A program made the position numbers and the translations under genes. Below, piece after piece: positions 17,976 through 29,100 of a stretch of DNA of 64,000 nucleotides; the first letter of the stretch is position 1, and each line of letters opens with the position of its first letter. The stretch lies in NCBI RefSeq assembly GCF_009720825.1, contig NZ_WNKY01000001.1:62001-126000 (forward strand), given 5' to 3'. The notes beneath the pieces were generated by a model. The model worked only from the letters and a program-made list of their open reading frames with translations, had not been told where the DNA came from and ran no database searches. The DNA is from Duganella radicis. GTDB taxonomy: Bacteria; Pseudomonadota; Gammaproteobacteria; Burkholderiales; Burkholderiaceae_D.

Positions 17976-18746
17976 TCACTCCCATGGAATGGTGGCCAGC
18001 ACGCGCGCATGGGCGCCGACGCCAAAGTTGCGGACCTGGTCGAAATCGTCGCCGTCGTAGCCCATGATCTTGCCGGTGGTCTTCATGGCGCGCAGGTCGA
18101 CCATGATCACGCCCAGCGTCGGGATGATTTTTTCGCGCCAGATGAACAGGTAGAGGTCGGGCGCGATGGCGTAGTAATCGCAGGCGTCGGTTTCGGCCAG
18201 GCCTTTTTCCGCGCCATCGATGCAGCGCCAGGTGTAGAAGCGCTGGTTGAGGTAAATGTGTTCATAGCGTTCATGCGGGCTGTAGATGTACTCGACGCGC
18301 TTGCCCAGCATGGCGGTGGTCGGCTGCGGCAGGGCGGCATCGTCGGCAAACGGGCGGCCGACGGTGCCGCGCCGGGTGCGCAGCCGCACGGCGGTCAGTT
18401 CCTTGCCTTGCGAGGCGCGTTGCAGCAGCGGCGTGTGGGCTTCCTCGCGCGTCGGCAGGGTGCCGGTCAGTTCGATGAAGCTGCCGGCTTCCAGATTGAT
18501 CACCAGGCTGACGCCTGCGCGGGCCGCGTCCTGTGGCAGGTAGTCGACAAAATAGATCCCGGGCCGTGGCGCGGTGACGCTGCATTGCGCCAGCTGGTCA
18601 ATGGCGAGCAAGGCGGTGCCGCCGTCTTCATAGTGCAGTTGCAGCGTACGGCCGGCCAGATCGCGCGACTGGGTGAGGCAATGGTTATCCGGGGCGAAGG
18701 CGTCGCCGAGCGCGCCGACGGTGATCCATTCCTGGGCTTGGGTCAT
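17976..18746 (-). CDS. moaF: MoaF-family protein
   Basis: This 256-residue protein has the two-domain MoaF layout. The C-terminal half carries the highly conserved segments YIYSPHERYEHIYLNQRFY, LYLFIWREKIIPTLGV and DLRAMKTTGKIMGYDGD. Family databases name it for molybdenum cofactor biosynthesis, but as I recall the founding gene was found in the monoamine (tyramine) regulon of Klebsiella, and a cofactor role is not shown. It is first in a reverse operon with two SDRs. The shared intergenic region with DUF1329 contains motif C, which could serve both directions. Confidence 0.82.
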   Translation of the reverse strand: MTQAQEWITVGALGDAFAPDNHCLTQSRDLAGRTLQLHYEDGGTALLAIDQLAQCSVTAPRPGIYFVDYLPQDAARAGVSLVINLEAGSFIELTGTLPTREEAHTPLLQRASQGKELTAVRLRTRRGTVGRPFADDAALPQPTTAMLGKRVEYIYSPHERYEHIYLNQRFYTWRCIDGAEKGLAETDACDYYAIAPDLYLFIWREKIIPTLGVIMVDLRAMKTTGKIMGYDGDDFDQVRNFGVGAHARVLATIPWE

Positions 18747-18829
18747 GGTGCAAATCTCCTGTGGTGAAAGTGCATCCAGTGTGGCGCGCCGTGCACGGCT
18801 TGCCCATCGGCCGATTGGTCGACGGAAGA

Positions 18830-18870
18830 TTGCCGAATTTCGATATCGCCGGCGGCGCGCTCCTCATTAC
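18830..18870 (+). promoter_or_regulatory. Putative AraC-type activator site and -10 element (copy C)
   Basis: TTGCC (18830-18834), GAATTTC, GATA (18842-18845) lies 75 bases before the DUF1329 ATG, with a -10-like CATTAC at 18865-18870. A near copy TTGCC-N7-CGAT sits 30 bases upstream at 18800-18815. The site is in the 158-base divergent region shared with the MoaF gene. Confidence 0.58.
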
Positions 18871-18904
18871 CATCAATGGCAGATGACCAACCAGGAGACA
18901 CTCA

Positions 18905-20293
18905 ATGCGTAAATTCCGTTCCGTGCGCGCCAGCGCGCTGCTCGCCACCATGCTGGCCGTTGCCGGTACCGCCCACGCGGCCGATGACGATGTATCCCGC
19001 CTCGGCAAAGACCTCACCCCGTCCGGCGCCGAGAAAGCCGGCAGCAAGGACGGCGCCATCCCGGCCTGGAGCGGCGTCGAAGCCCCCGCCGCCGGCTGGG
19101 CCTACGGCAAGTTCCGCGGCGACTTCTGGAAGCACAAGGGCGAGAAAGCGCTGTTTTCCATCGACGCCGGCAATGTTGAAAAATACAAGGACAAGCTGAC
19201 CCCGGGCCAGATCGCCCTGATCAAGGCCACCAAGGGCTACCGCATGGACGTGTATCCGAGCCACCGCAGCTGCGGCATCCCGGACTTCGTGGCCGATAAC
19301 ACCAAAAAGAACCTCGGCGTGGCCAAGATCGGCGCCGACGGCTGGACCCTGGCCGACGCCATCGTGCCCGGCTACCCGTTCCCGTTCCCGAAAACCGGCA
19401 CCGAAGTCATTTACAACAGCAAGATGCGCTATCGCGGCGTGGGCGTGGAGTGGAAAAATTCGCTGACCTCGGTCTCGCCGCGCAAGGGCGGCGGCGACTG
19501 GATCGTGGCCGGTTCCGAGCAGACCAATTACTTCCCGTGGGGCGCCAAGGGCAGCCGCCACCTGAACACCATCCCGGACGCCGAATCCTACGTCTACTTC
19601 GCCTATAACACGCCGACCGCGCTGGCCGGCCAGTCGCTGGCCATCCGCAATTACCTGAACAAGCCGGGCACCGAAACCTTTTACTACTTCCCGGGCCAGC
19701 GCCGCGTGCGCCGCATGCCGGCCTACGCCTATGACGCGCCGCAGATCGGCTTTGAAAATCAGTACACGCTGGACGAGCCCTACGTGTTCAACGGCCCGAT
19801 CGACCGCTTCGACTGGAAGCTGGTCGGCAAGAAGGAAATCTACGTGCCATACAATTCCTTCGGCGCCTACAAGTTCGACGGCGAGTTCCGCCAGTTGGCC
19901 GGCAACGATTACTTCAGCAACGAAAACCGCCGCTACGAGCTGCACCGCGTGTATGTGGTGGAAGCCACGGTGAAGAACGGCACCCGCCATTCGTCGCCGA
20001 AGAAAGTATTCTACGTGGACGAGGACAGCTACAATCTGGTGGCAGCCGAGGATTACGATGGCCAAGGCAAGATGTGGAAGGTCAAGGAAGCCTTCCTGAT
20101 TCCGATTTATGAGACCGGCACCTGCGATGCCATGGCGTTCACTCAGTACAACCTGCTGGAAGGCCGCTATGTGATCGATGGTCACGCCGCCGGCACCGGC
20201 AAGGACATGCGCTGGGTGGTGGATGCGGAGGGCCAGCGCTTCAAGGAATCGTTCTACACCTCGGATAACCTGCGTGCCATCAGCGAACGCTAA
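18905..20293 (+). CDS. DUF1329 family exported protein
   Basis: The product has 462 residues and a clear signal peptide cut near GTAHAADD. It carries the DUF1329 features LGKDLTPSGAEKAGSKDG at the start of the mature protein, FYYFPGQRRVRRMPAYAYD mid-way, and late aromatic-rich strands. The fold is thought to resemble lipoprotein-carrier (LolA/LolB-like) half-barrels that bind lipids. DUF1329 and DUF1302 proteins are usual companions; here they sit in separate units that share the TTGCC-N7-GATA motif. A role in carrying a hydrophobic substrate across the periplasm is inference. Confidence 0.85.
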   Translation: MRKFRSVRASALLATMLAVAGTAHAADDDVSRLGKDLTPSGAEKAGSKDGAIPAWSGVEAPAAGWAYGKFRGDFWKHKGEKALFSIDAGNVEKYKDKLTPGQIALIKATKGYRMDVYPSHRSCGIPDFVADNTKKNLGVAKIGADGWTLADAIVPGYPFPFPKTGTEVIYNSKMRYRGVGVEWKNSLTSVSPRKGGGDWIVAGSEQTNYFPWGAKGSRHLNTIPDAESYVYFAYNTPTALAGQSLAIRNYLNKPGTETFYYFPGQRRVRRMPAYAYDAPQIGFENQYTLDEPYVFNGPIDRFDWKLVGKKEIYVPYNSFGAYKFDGEFRQLAGNDYFSNENRRYELHRVYVVEATVKNGTRHSSPKKVFYVDEDSYNLVAAEDYDGQGKMWKVKEAFLIPIYETGTCDAMAFTQYNLLEGRYVIDGHAAGTGKDMRWVVDAEGQRFKESFYTSDNLRAISER

Positions 20294-20325
20294 GCGGCAA
20301 CCCTCACCAGCGAGACAAGACTGAT

Positions 20326-21720
20326 ATGGAGACACGACAGCACGGCGCAGCACCGAGGGCAGGCGGTACACTGGGCTTTTTCGCACTTTTTTCGATTGCC
20401 ATCGGCGTGATTGTCAGCCAGACCAGCACGGTCTCGCTGTTGCAGGCCATCGGCATAGGCGGGCAGGGCTTTTTCCTGGCCTATGGCTTCGCCTTCCTGC
20501 TGTCGATCTGCAATGCGCTGACCTTTGCGGAGCTGGCGCTGTCGCTGCCGCAGGCGGGCAGCATCAGCACCTATGCCGAGGTGACGGTGGGGCATTTTCC
20601 CGCCATCCTGGCGGTGTTCGCCGGTTATGTGGTGCCGGCCATCTTCGGCTTGCCGGCCGAGCTGATGCTGTTCGACAGCGTGATCGGCCAGCTGTTCCCC
20701 GGCATCATGCCTAGCATGGGCTGGGCCTTGCTGCTGTTGGGGACGCTGGTGGTGCTGAACCTGGCGGGCACGGATGTGTTTGCCACCACCCAGCAGATCC
20801 TGACCTTCGTGATCATCGCCTTCTTCCTGGTGGTGGGGCTGTATGTGGCGAGCGGCATGCAGCCGGGCGCCGCGGCCGCGCCGCAGATCTGGAAGGGATA
20901 CGCCGCGCATGATGCGGTGGCGCCGGTGGTGGTGCTGTGTTTCTGGACGCTGATCGGCTGCGAGTACGTGACGCCGATGGTGGAGGAGGCCAAACATCCG
21001 CGCCGTGATCTGCCGCGTGCCATGCTGCTGGGACTGCTGTTCATTTCGGCGGTCAACCTGTTGTTTGCCTATGGTACGGCGCATGTGCTGCCACGCGATG
21101 GCTTGCTGGCCTCGGTGACGCCGCATCTGGATGTGGTCTCCAGCGTGTTCGGCCAGGCCGGCCGCATCGTGTTCGCGGTGATTGCCATGACGGCCAGTGC
21201 CAGCCTGATCAACGCCGTGCTGGGCGCGGTGCCGCGCATGTTGCATGGCATGGCGATGCATGGCCAGGCCTTCCCGCTGCTCAAGCGCGTGTCGGCGCGG
21301 CGGCAGGTGCCGGTGGTGGCCTTGCTGTTTGTGGCGGCGTGTCCGGTGGTGGGGCTGGTGTGGGCGCGTGGCGATGCCAACAACATCCTGCCGTTGACGA
21401 TCGCCGCGACTATCTGCTGGATGCTGGTGTATCTGCTGGCGCACGTGGTGCTGCTGGTGCTGCGGGTGCGCAGTCCGCGGCTGGCGCGTCCGTTCCGCAC
21501 GCCGCTATATCCGCTGCCGCAGCTGGCGGCGATTGCCGGCATCATTTACGTGATCGCCAACAGCTCGCCGGAACCGGCCATGACCAAATCGATTGTCCTG
21601 TACAGCGGCAGCGTGCTGGGGATCTTTGGCGTGGTGGCGGCGTTCTGGGTGCGCTGGGTGATGAAACAGCCGCTGTTCAGGGCGGCGCCGGCACGGCTGC
21701 TGCCGCATCTCAGCCGTTGA
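20326..21720 (+). CDS. APC-superfamily amino acid/amine permease
   Basis: This is an integral membrane protein of 464 residues with about 12 predicted helices and the APC superfamily opening (GFFALFSIAIGVIVSQTSTV, then GFAFLLSICNALTFAELALS). It lies 33 bases after DUF1329, presumably in the same operon under motif C. Members import amino acids, polyamines or aromatic amines by proton symport. Its place next to deamination genes suggests it takes the amine or amino acid substrate into the cytoplasm. Confidence 0.82.
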   Translation: METRQHGAAPRAGGTLGFFALFSIAIGVIVSQTSTVSLLQAIGIGGQGFFLAYGFAFLLSICNALTFAELALSLPQAGSISTYAEVTVGHFPAILAVFAGYVVPAIFGLPAELMLFDSVIGQLFPGIMPSMGWALLLLGTLVVLNLAGTDVFATTQQILTFVIIAFFLVVGLYVASGMQPGAAAAPQIWKGYAAHDAVAPVVVLCFWTLIGCEYVTPMVEEAKHPRRDLPRAMLLGLLFISAVNLLFAYGTAHVLPRDGLLASVTPHLDVVSSVFGQAGRIVFAVIAMTASASLINAVLGAVPRMLHGMAMHGQAFPLLKRVSARRQVPVVALLFVAACPVVGLVWARGDANNILPLTIAATICWMLVYLLAHVVLLVLRVRSPRLARPFRTPLYPLPQLAAIAGIIYVIANSSPEPAMTKSIVLYSGSVLGIFGVVAAFWVRWVMKQPLFRAAPARLLPHLSR

Positions 21721-21783
21721 GAAGGATTTCCTTACAAAAAAATCATCCTTGCCTGACTTTTAAATGAGGAGAGCTTTGCTACG

Positions 21784-25233
<3,450 letters not shown>

Positions 25234-25245
25234 CCGCCGCCGGAC

Positions 25246-25617
25246 CTACGCCACCGCGTGGCAGAAGAAATGCTTGATGAAGAAGTCGCTCTGGATTTCC
25301 CACAGCACTTCCGTGCCCTGGGTGACGAACCAGCTGTCGCCGGTTTCATACACCGCCGATGCGCCGCTGGCCACCTCGGTCAGCCTGACGCTGCCTTGCA
25401 CCACGGTGGCCTGCTCGCTGAACGGGTAGGTCATGCGGAACACGCCGCGCGTGACGCCGAAGTAGCCGGCCGAGGCCGGATCGGTGGGCGCGCCAAACGT
25501 GCCCAGCGCGTAGGCGTCGACCGTGCCGGATTCAATCGTGGCGCCCAGTAGCGAGACCGGACCGATCAGGTGCAGGTCTTGTTGGCGGATGGCGTTGGAA
25601 ATACGGGTCAGGCTCAT
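25246..25617 (-). CDS. Cupin-domain protein
   Basis: This is a single-domain cupin of 123 residues resembling the cupin_3 (DUF861) group, with FRMTYPFSEQATVVQGSVRL as cupin motif 1 and YETGDSWFVTQGTEVLWEI as motif 2. Such small cupins often accompany or are fused to amine and amino acid oxidases. It lies 15 bases after the FAD oxidoreductase and is probably co-transcribed with it. It converges with the kinase gene with 12 bases between stops. Confidence 0.75.
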   Translation of the reverse strand: MSLTRISNAIRQQDLHLIGPVSLLGATIESGTVDAYALGTFGAPTDPASAGYFGVTRGVFRMTYPFSEQATVVQGSVRLTEVASGASAVYETGDSWFVTQGTEVLWEIQSDFFIKHFFCHAVA

Positions 25618-25632
25618 GAAACTTCCTTTCTT

Positions 25633-26931
25633 TTAACGACGGCCGGTCCAATAACCGGAAACTTGGTGCCAGGTCTTCCCGGCGGAACAGATGAGCGGGC
25701 GGAACTGATCCTTGCCGACCACGCTCGCGCGGCGCACCGAGCTGATCAGGTCATAGCGCGGCGAACCTTCGGCCATGCCTTCCGCCAGGATCTTGCAGAT
25801 GATGTGGCTGGGCGTCACGCCAAAGCCGGAATATCCCTGCACGAAGAACACATTCGGCTGACCGGGCAGGTTGCCGATCTGCGGGAACAGATTAGGACTG
25901 CACGCCATCGGACCGCCCCATGCCAGATCGATCTTCACATCGTGCAGATACGGGAAGATGTTCAGCATCAGCTGGCGGTTCCACTCCTTCAGGTCGTTAG
26001 GAATGTGGTCGATGAACGGCGTGGCGGAACCGAACAGCAGGCGGTTTTCTTTCGTCACGCGGTAGTAGTCGATCACCGGGCGGATGTCGCTGTAGGCGCC
26101 ACGGATCGGACTGATGCGCTGGATCAGCTCATCGCTCAGCGGCTCGGTCATGCACTGGAAGGCGTAGGTGTTGATGGTTGAACGGTGCAGCTCGGGCTCC
26201 AGCTTGTTGAGGAAACTGTCGCACGCCCACAACAGCTTGTTGGCCGTGACCGTGCCCTTGGCGGTGCGCACCTTGATGCGCTTGCCATAGGTGACTTCCA
26301 CCGCCGGCGAGTATTCGAAAATCTTCACGCCATGGCCGGCCAGCGCCTGGGCCTCGCCCAGCAGCAGATTGAGCGAGTGCACGTGGCCGCCACCCATGTG
26401 CAGCAGGGCGCTCTGGTAGGCGTCCGAGCCGATGATGGTTTGCACCTCGCGGCCTTCGAGATAGCGGATTTCGTGTCTGGAATTGAGCGACTTGAAGTCT
26501 TTTTCCCACGCGCGCAGGGTCTTGCCCTGGCGCGCGTTGAAGGCCATGTAGCCGTAGCCGTGGCAGAAGTCGGCCTTGATGTTGTATTTGTCGATGCGGG
26601 CCTGGATGATGTCGGCGCCCATGTCGCTGATTTCGAAGATGGCGCGCACGCCGTCCTCGCCAACGTCCTTGCGGATCTTGTCGAGGTCGTGGCCGATGCC
26701 GGCCATGATCTGGCCGCCGTTGCGGCCGGTGCCGCCGAAGCCCAGGTAGCGCGCCTCCAGCAGGGCGATGTTGGTATGGCCTTTTTCCGCCAGCTCCAGC
26801 GCGGTGTTCACGCCGCTGAAGCCACCGCCGATGACGACGATGTCGACATCGATGTCCTGCTCCAGGCTGGGGAAGCCGAGGTCGTATTTCTTGGTTGCGG
26901 TGTAGTAGGTCGCTGTTTCAATATTGATCAT
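25633..26931 (-). CDS. FAD-dependent amine oxidase-like oxidoreductase (PuuB/DAO family)
   Basis: This 432-residue flavoprotein of the D-amino-acid-oxidase superfamily is most like gamma-glutamylputrescine oxidases. The FAD-binding GGGFSG is at residues 35-40, followed by EARYLGFGGTGRNGGQI, which is typical of the PuuB group, and the C-terminal FAD contact VQGYSGFGVTPSH. It would oxidatively deaminate a primary or secondary amine to an aldehyde with release of H2O2. The frame extends to 27087, but ATG 26931 gives the family N-terminus. Motif D lies upstream, linking it to the aminotransferase and DUF1302/DUF1329 units. Confidence 0.85.
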   Translation of the reverse strand: MINIETATYYTATKKYDLGFPSLEQDIDVDIVVIGGGFSGVNTALELAEKGHTNIALLEARYLGFGGTGRNGGQIMAGIGHDLDKIRKDVGEDGVRAIFEISDMGADIIQARIDKYNIKADFCHGYGYMAFNARQGKTLRAWEKDFKSLNSRHEIRYLEGREVQTIIGSDAYQSALLHMGGGHVHSLNLLLGEAQALAGHGVKIFEYSPAVEVTYGKRIKVRTAKGTVTANKLLWACDSFLNKLEPELHRSTINTYAFQCMTEPLSDELIQRISPIRGAYSDIRPVIDYYRVTKENRLLFGSATPFIDHIPNDLKEWNRQLMLNIFPYLHDVKIDLAWGGPMACSPNLFPQIGNLPGQPNVFFVQGYSGFGVTPSHIICKILAEGMAEGSPRYDLISSVRRASVVGKDQFRPLICSAGKTWHQVSGYWTGRR

Positions 26932-26975
26932 AAGAGTCTTGCACGCGCGGTGCACCTTGTTCTGCCATTGATGCC

Positions 26976-27019
26976 AGTATCTCCGCAACAGTTGCGTGGC
27001 CGTTATCAAAAAACGGCAA
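26976..27019 (-). promoter_or_regulatory. Putative AraC-type activator site and -10 element (copy D)
   Basis: On the reverse strand TTGCC (27019-27015), GTTTTTT, GATA (27007-27004) lies 88 bases upstream of the FAD oxidoreductase start, and a -10-like GATACT follows at 26981-26976, 38 bases after the motif start as in copy A. It is in the divergent region shared with the LuxR gene at 27082. Confidence 0.58.
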
Positions 27020-27081
27020 ACATGGCCGCCGATTTCCCCTAAAATAAAAAAACAAAACCATCCATACTGGGGAGACAAACC

Positions 27082-28191
27082 ATGCATACGGACAGCTTGC
27101 TGTATCAGCTCTACGCCCGTCCGGACGACGCCGGGCAGTGGACCGCCGTGCTGAACCAGCTATGCCGCGAGACCGGCGCGCGTTCCGCCGTGCTGCAAGC
27201 GGTCAAGCGCAGCGGCTCGCGGCTGACGATCGCATGGAGCGCCGCCGATTCCTACACGCTCAGCCGCGACGCGGCGCCGCCGGCCGGTATCGGCGACGCC
27301 GACAATCCGCGGCTCGAAGCGCGCCGTTTTGCGCGCGGCTTGAACCGCGTCGCCCGCGACGAAGAGTTGTTCGACCGCGACGATCCGGCCCAGCACCGCT
27401 TGCACGAGCAACTGGCGCAGCGCCGCCTCGGCCGCTTCATGGGCAGCTTGCGGCAACTGGATGACGACACCTATGTCGGTCTGGCGCTGCACCGAGCGAT
27501 TGACGATCCGGACGATTTCTCCGCCGCCCACGCCAGCCAGCTGGAGATGCTGGCGCCGCATTTCGGCCAAGCCATGGCCTTGCGCGCGCGGCTGAGCGCG
27601 GGCGATGAGCTGGACCGCCAACTGCGGCTGCATGCGGACCGCATGCGCAGCGGCCTGATCGTTTGCGATGCGCGCGCGCAAGTGCGATGGATGAACCAGC
27701 GTGCGCGGGCGCTGCTGCAATCCTCCACTGGATTGCAATTGCGCGGTGGCGGCCTGCATGCGGCCGATGCGCACTTGCGCCGCCACATTGCCGAACTGGC
27801 GGCCGGCGCCGGCGGCAATCGTTACCTGACGGTGGGCGAGGGCAGGGATAGCCTGCACCTCGCGTTGCAAGCGGCGGACGACGCGGGACTTGCGGCTGGC
27901 GGTGCTTCGGTGCTGCTGGCGGTGACGCAAGCGGCGGCCGACGTGGCGGTGCCGGCCGCCGCCATCGCCGCGCTGTTTGGCTTGACGCGGGCCGAGGCCA
28001 GCCTGGTGGCTGGCCTGGTGGAAGGCTGCTCTCTGGAGCAGTATGCGCAACGGCGCGGAGTCGGATTGGGCACCGTGCGCGGCCAGCTCAAGCAAGTGCA
28101 GGCCAAGACCGGCGCCACGCGCCAGGCGGAGCTGGTGCGGCTGGTGCTGTCCTCCGCCGCCGCGCAGTTGCCAGAGCAGTATCCGGCCTAA
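27082..28191 (+). CDS. LuxR-type HTH regulator with long sensor region
   Basis: The product has 369 residues. The C-terminal HTH (FGLTRAEASLVAGLVEGCSL, then GVGLGTVRGQLKQVQAKTG) is of the LuxR/GerE type, and the preceding segment around 185-260 looks PAS-like (RSGLIVCDARAQVRWMNQRA). The N-terminal third is not recognised. It is divergent from the FAD oxidoreductase and overlaps the convergent SphA-like gene by four bases, so it may control either flank. AT-rich sequence with a TAAAAT -10-like element and CTGGGGAGAC precede the ATG. Confidence 0.8.
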   Translation: MHTDSLLYQLYARPDDAGQWTAVLNQLCRETGARSAVLQAVKRSGSRLTIAWSAADSYTLSRDAAPPAGIGDADNPRLEARRFARGLNRVARDEELFDRDDPAQHRLHEQLAQRRLGRFMGSLRQLDDDTYVGLALHRAIDDPDDFSAAHASQLEMLAPHFGQAMALRARLSAGDELDRQLRLHADRMRSGLIVCDARAQVRWMNQRARALLQSSTGLQLRGGGLHAADAHLRRHIAELAAGAGGNRYLTVGEGRDSLHLALQAADDAGLAAGGASVLLAVTQAAADVAVPAAAIAALFGLTRAEASLVAGLVEGCSLEQYAQRRGVGLGTVRGQLKQVQAKTGATRQAELVRLVLSSAAAQLPEQYPA

Positions 28192-29099
28192 AACACCCAG
28201 GCTGCGCGCAGCGCCAGCTGCGTGCCTTGCGAGCGGTTGCGCGCTCCGAACTCCTTGTACGCGTGGATCCAGAAATTCGGCAGGCCGGAGCGCGGATCGA
28301 AGAAGTTCAGCGCCGGCCCCAGCGCCGTGACGCGTGCGCGGTTGCCGTTGCTGATGCCGGCACCGTCGTCATCGCTCAGCTGCCGGTAGTGATAGCCGCC
28401 CAGCCCTATCGTAAACGCCCCCACGTGCTGACCCAGCGCGAACTCATGCTGCCACTCGGTGCCGGAACGATAATCGGTGGCGTGGTTGCGCGTGTTGAAG
28501 TTCAGCTGAATGGTTGACGACACCTCAAAGCCGCTGGCGCCGATGCGGGTGAAGGCATAGGTTGGCGAATAGGTCCAGTGATTGGTGCCGGGATTGATCA
28601 GGCGGTTCTTGTCGTACGAACCGGTAGGCGCCTGCACCTGCAAGGCGGCGTACTGGAACCAGCCCTGGCCGGCCCATTGCAGGATCACCGGCATTACGCT
28701 GATGTCACCCATGGCGGTCTGCTTGCCGTGCAGGTCGAGCCGGCCGGCTGGCGTCGGCACGCCGAGGTTGAGCTTCATGTTCAGCAGCGGCAGCACCGCC
28801 GCATAGCCGTACTGGGCGCCGAGGATTTCGGTGCGGGTCATTTTGATGACGGCCACGCCCAGGCTGTTCACGTCCAGATCGACCGCTACCGGCGAGCGCT
28901 TGCCGTCGTTGTCGCGCAATTGGTTGGCGTGGTAGAAGGTGCTGCGCACGCCGACCGCCGCCACGTCGGACGGCGGCGGCATGATGCCGGCGCCAAAATC
29001 GGTGACGCCGAATGGGGTGATCGGTGCGCCGCCTTCCACCGCGGCGGCGGAGCCGGCGAGGAAGAACAGGCATGCTGCGTATTTTTGTTGGATGTTCAT
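28188..29099 (-). CDS. SphA/phenol meta-pathway-type outer-membrane protein
   Basis: This 303-residue protein has a signal peptide (MNIQQKYAACLFFLAGSAAA) and beta-barrel-like strands ending in LALRAAWVF. It matches the 'meta-pathway of phenol degradation' family (COG4313), whose members sit in aromatic catabolic clusters as outer-membrane channels. The frame is open to 29204, but ATG 29099 gives the signal peptide and lies one base after the amidohydrolase stop, so the two form an operon. Together with DUF1302 it would be a second uptake pore in the region. Confidence 0.8.
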   Translation of the reverse strand: MNIQQKYAACLFFLAGSAAAVEGGAPITPFGVTDFGAGIMPPPSDVAAVGVRSTFYHANQLRDNDGKRSPVAVDLDVNSLGVAVIKMTRTEILGAQYGYAAVLPLLNMKLNLGVPTPAGRLDLHGKQTAMGDISVMPVILQWAGQGWFQYAALQVQAPTGSYDKNRLINPGTNHWTYSPTYAFTRIGASGFEVSSTIQLNFNTRNHATDYRSGTEWQHEFALGQHVGAFTIGLGGYHYRQLSDDDGAGISNGNRARVTALGPALNFFDPRSGLPNFWIHAYKEFGARNRSQGTQLALRAAWVF

Positions 29100-29100
29100 A

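Noticed and set aside
21749..21763. TTGCC-N7-TAAA before the hybrid kinase gene as a fifth regulon site
   Set aside because: Two of the four GATA bases differ and it is only 35 bases from the start codon, unlike the other four sites.
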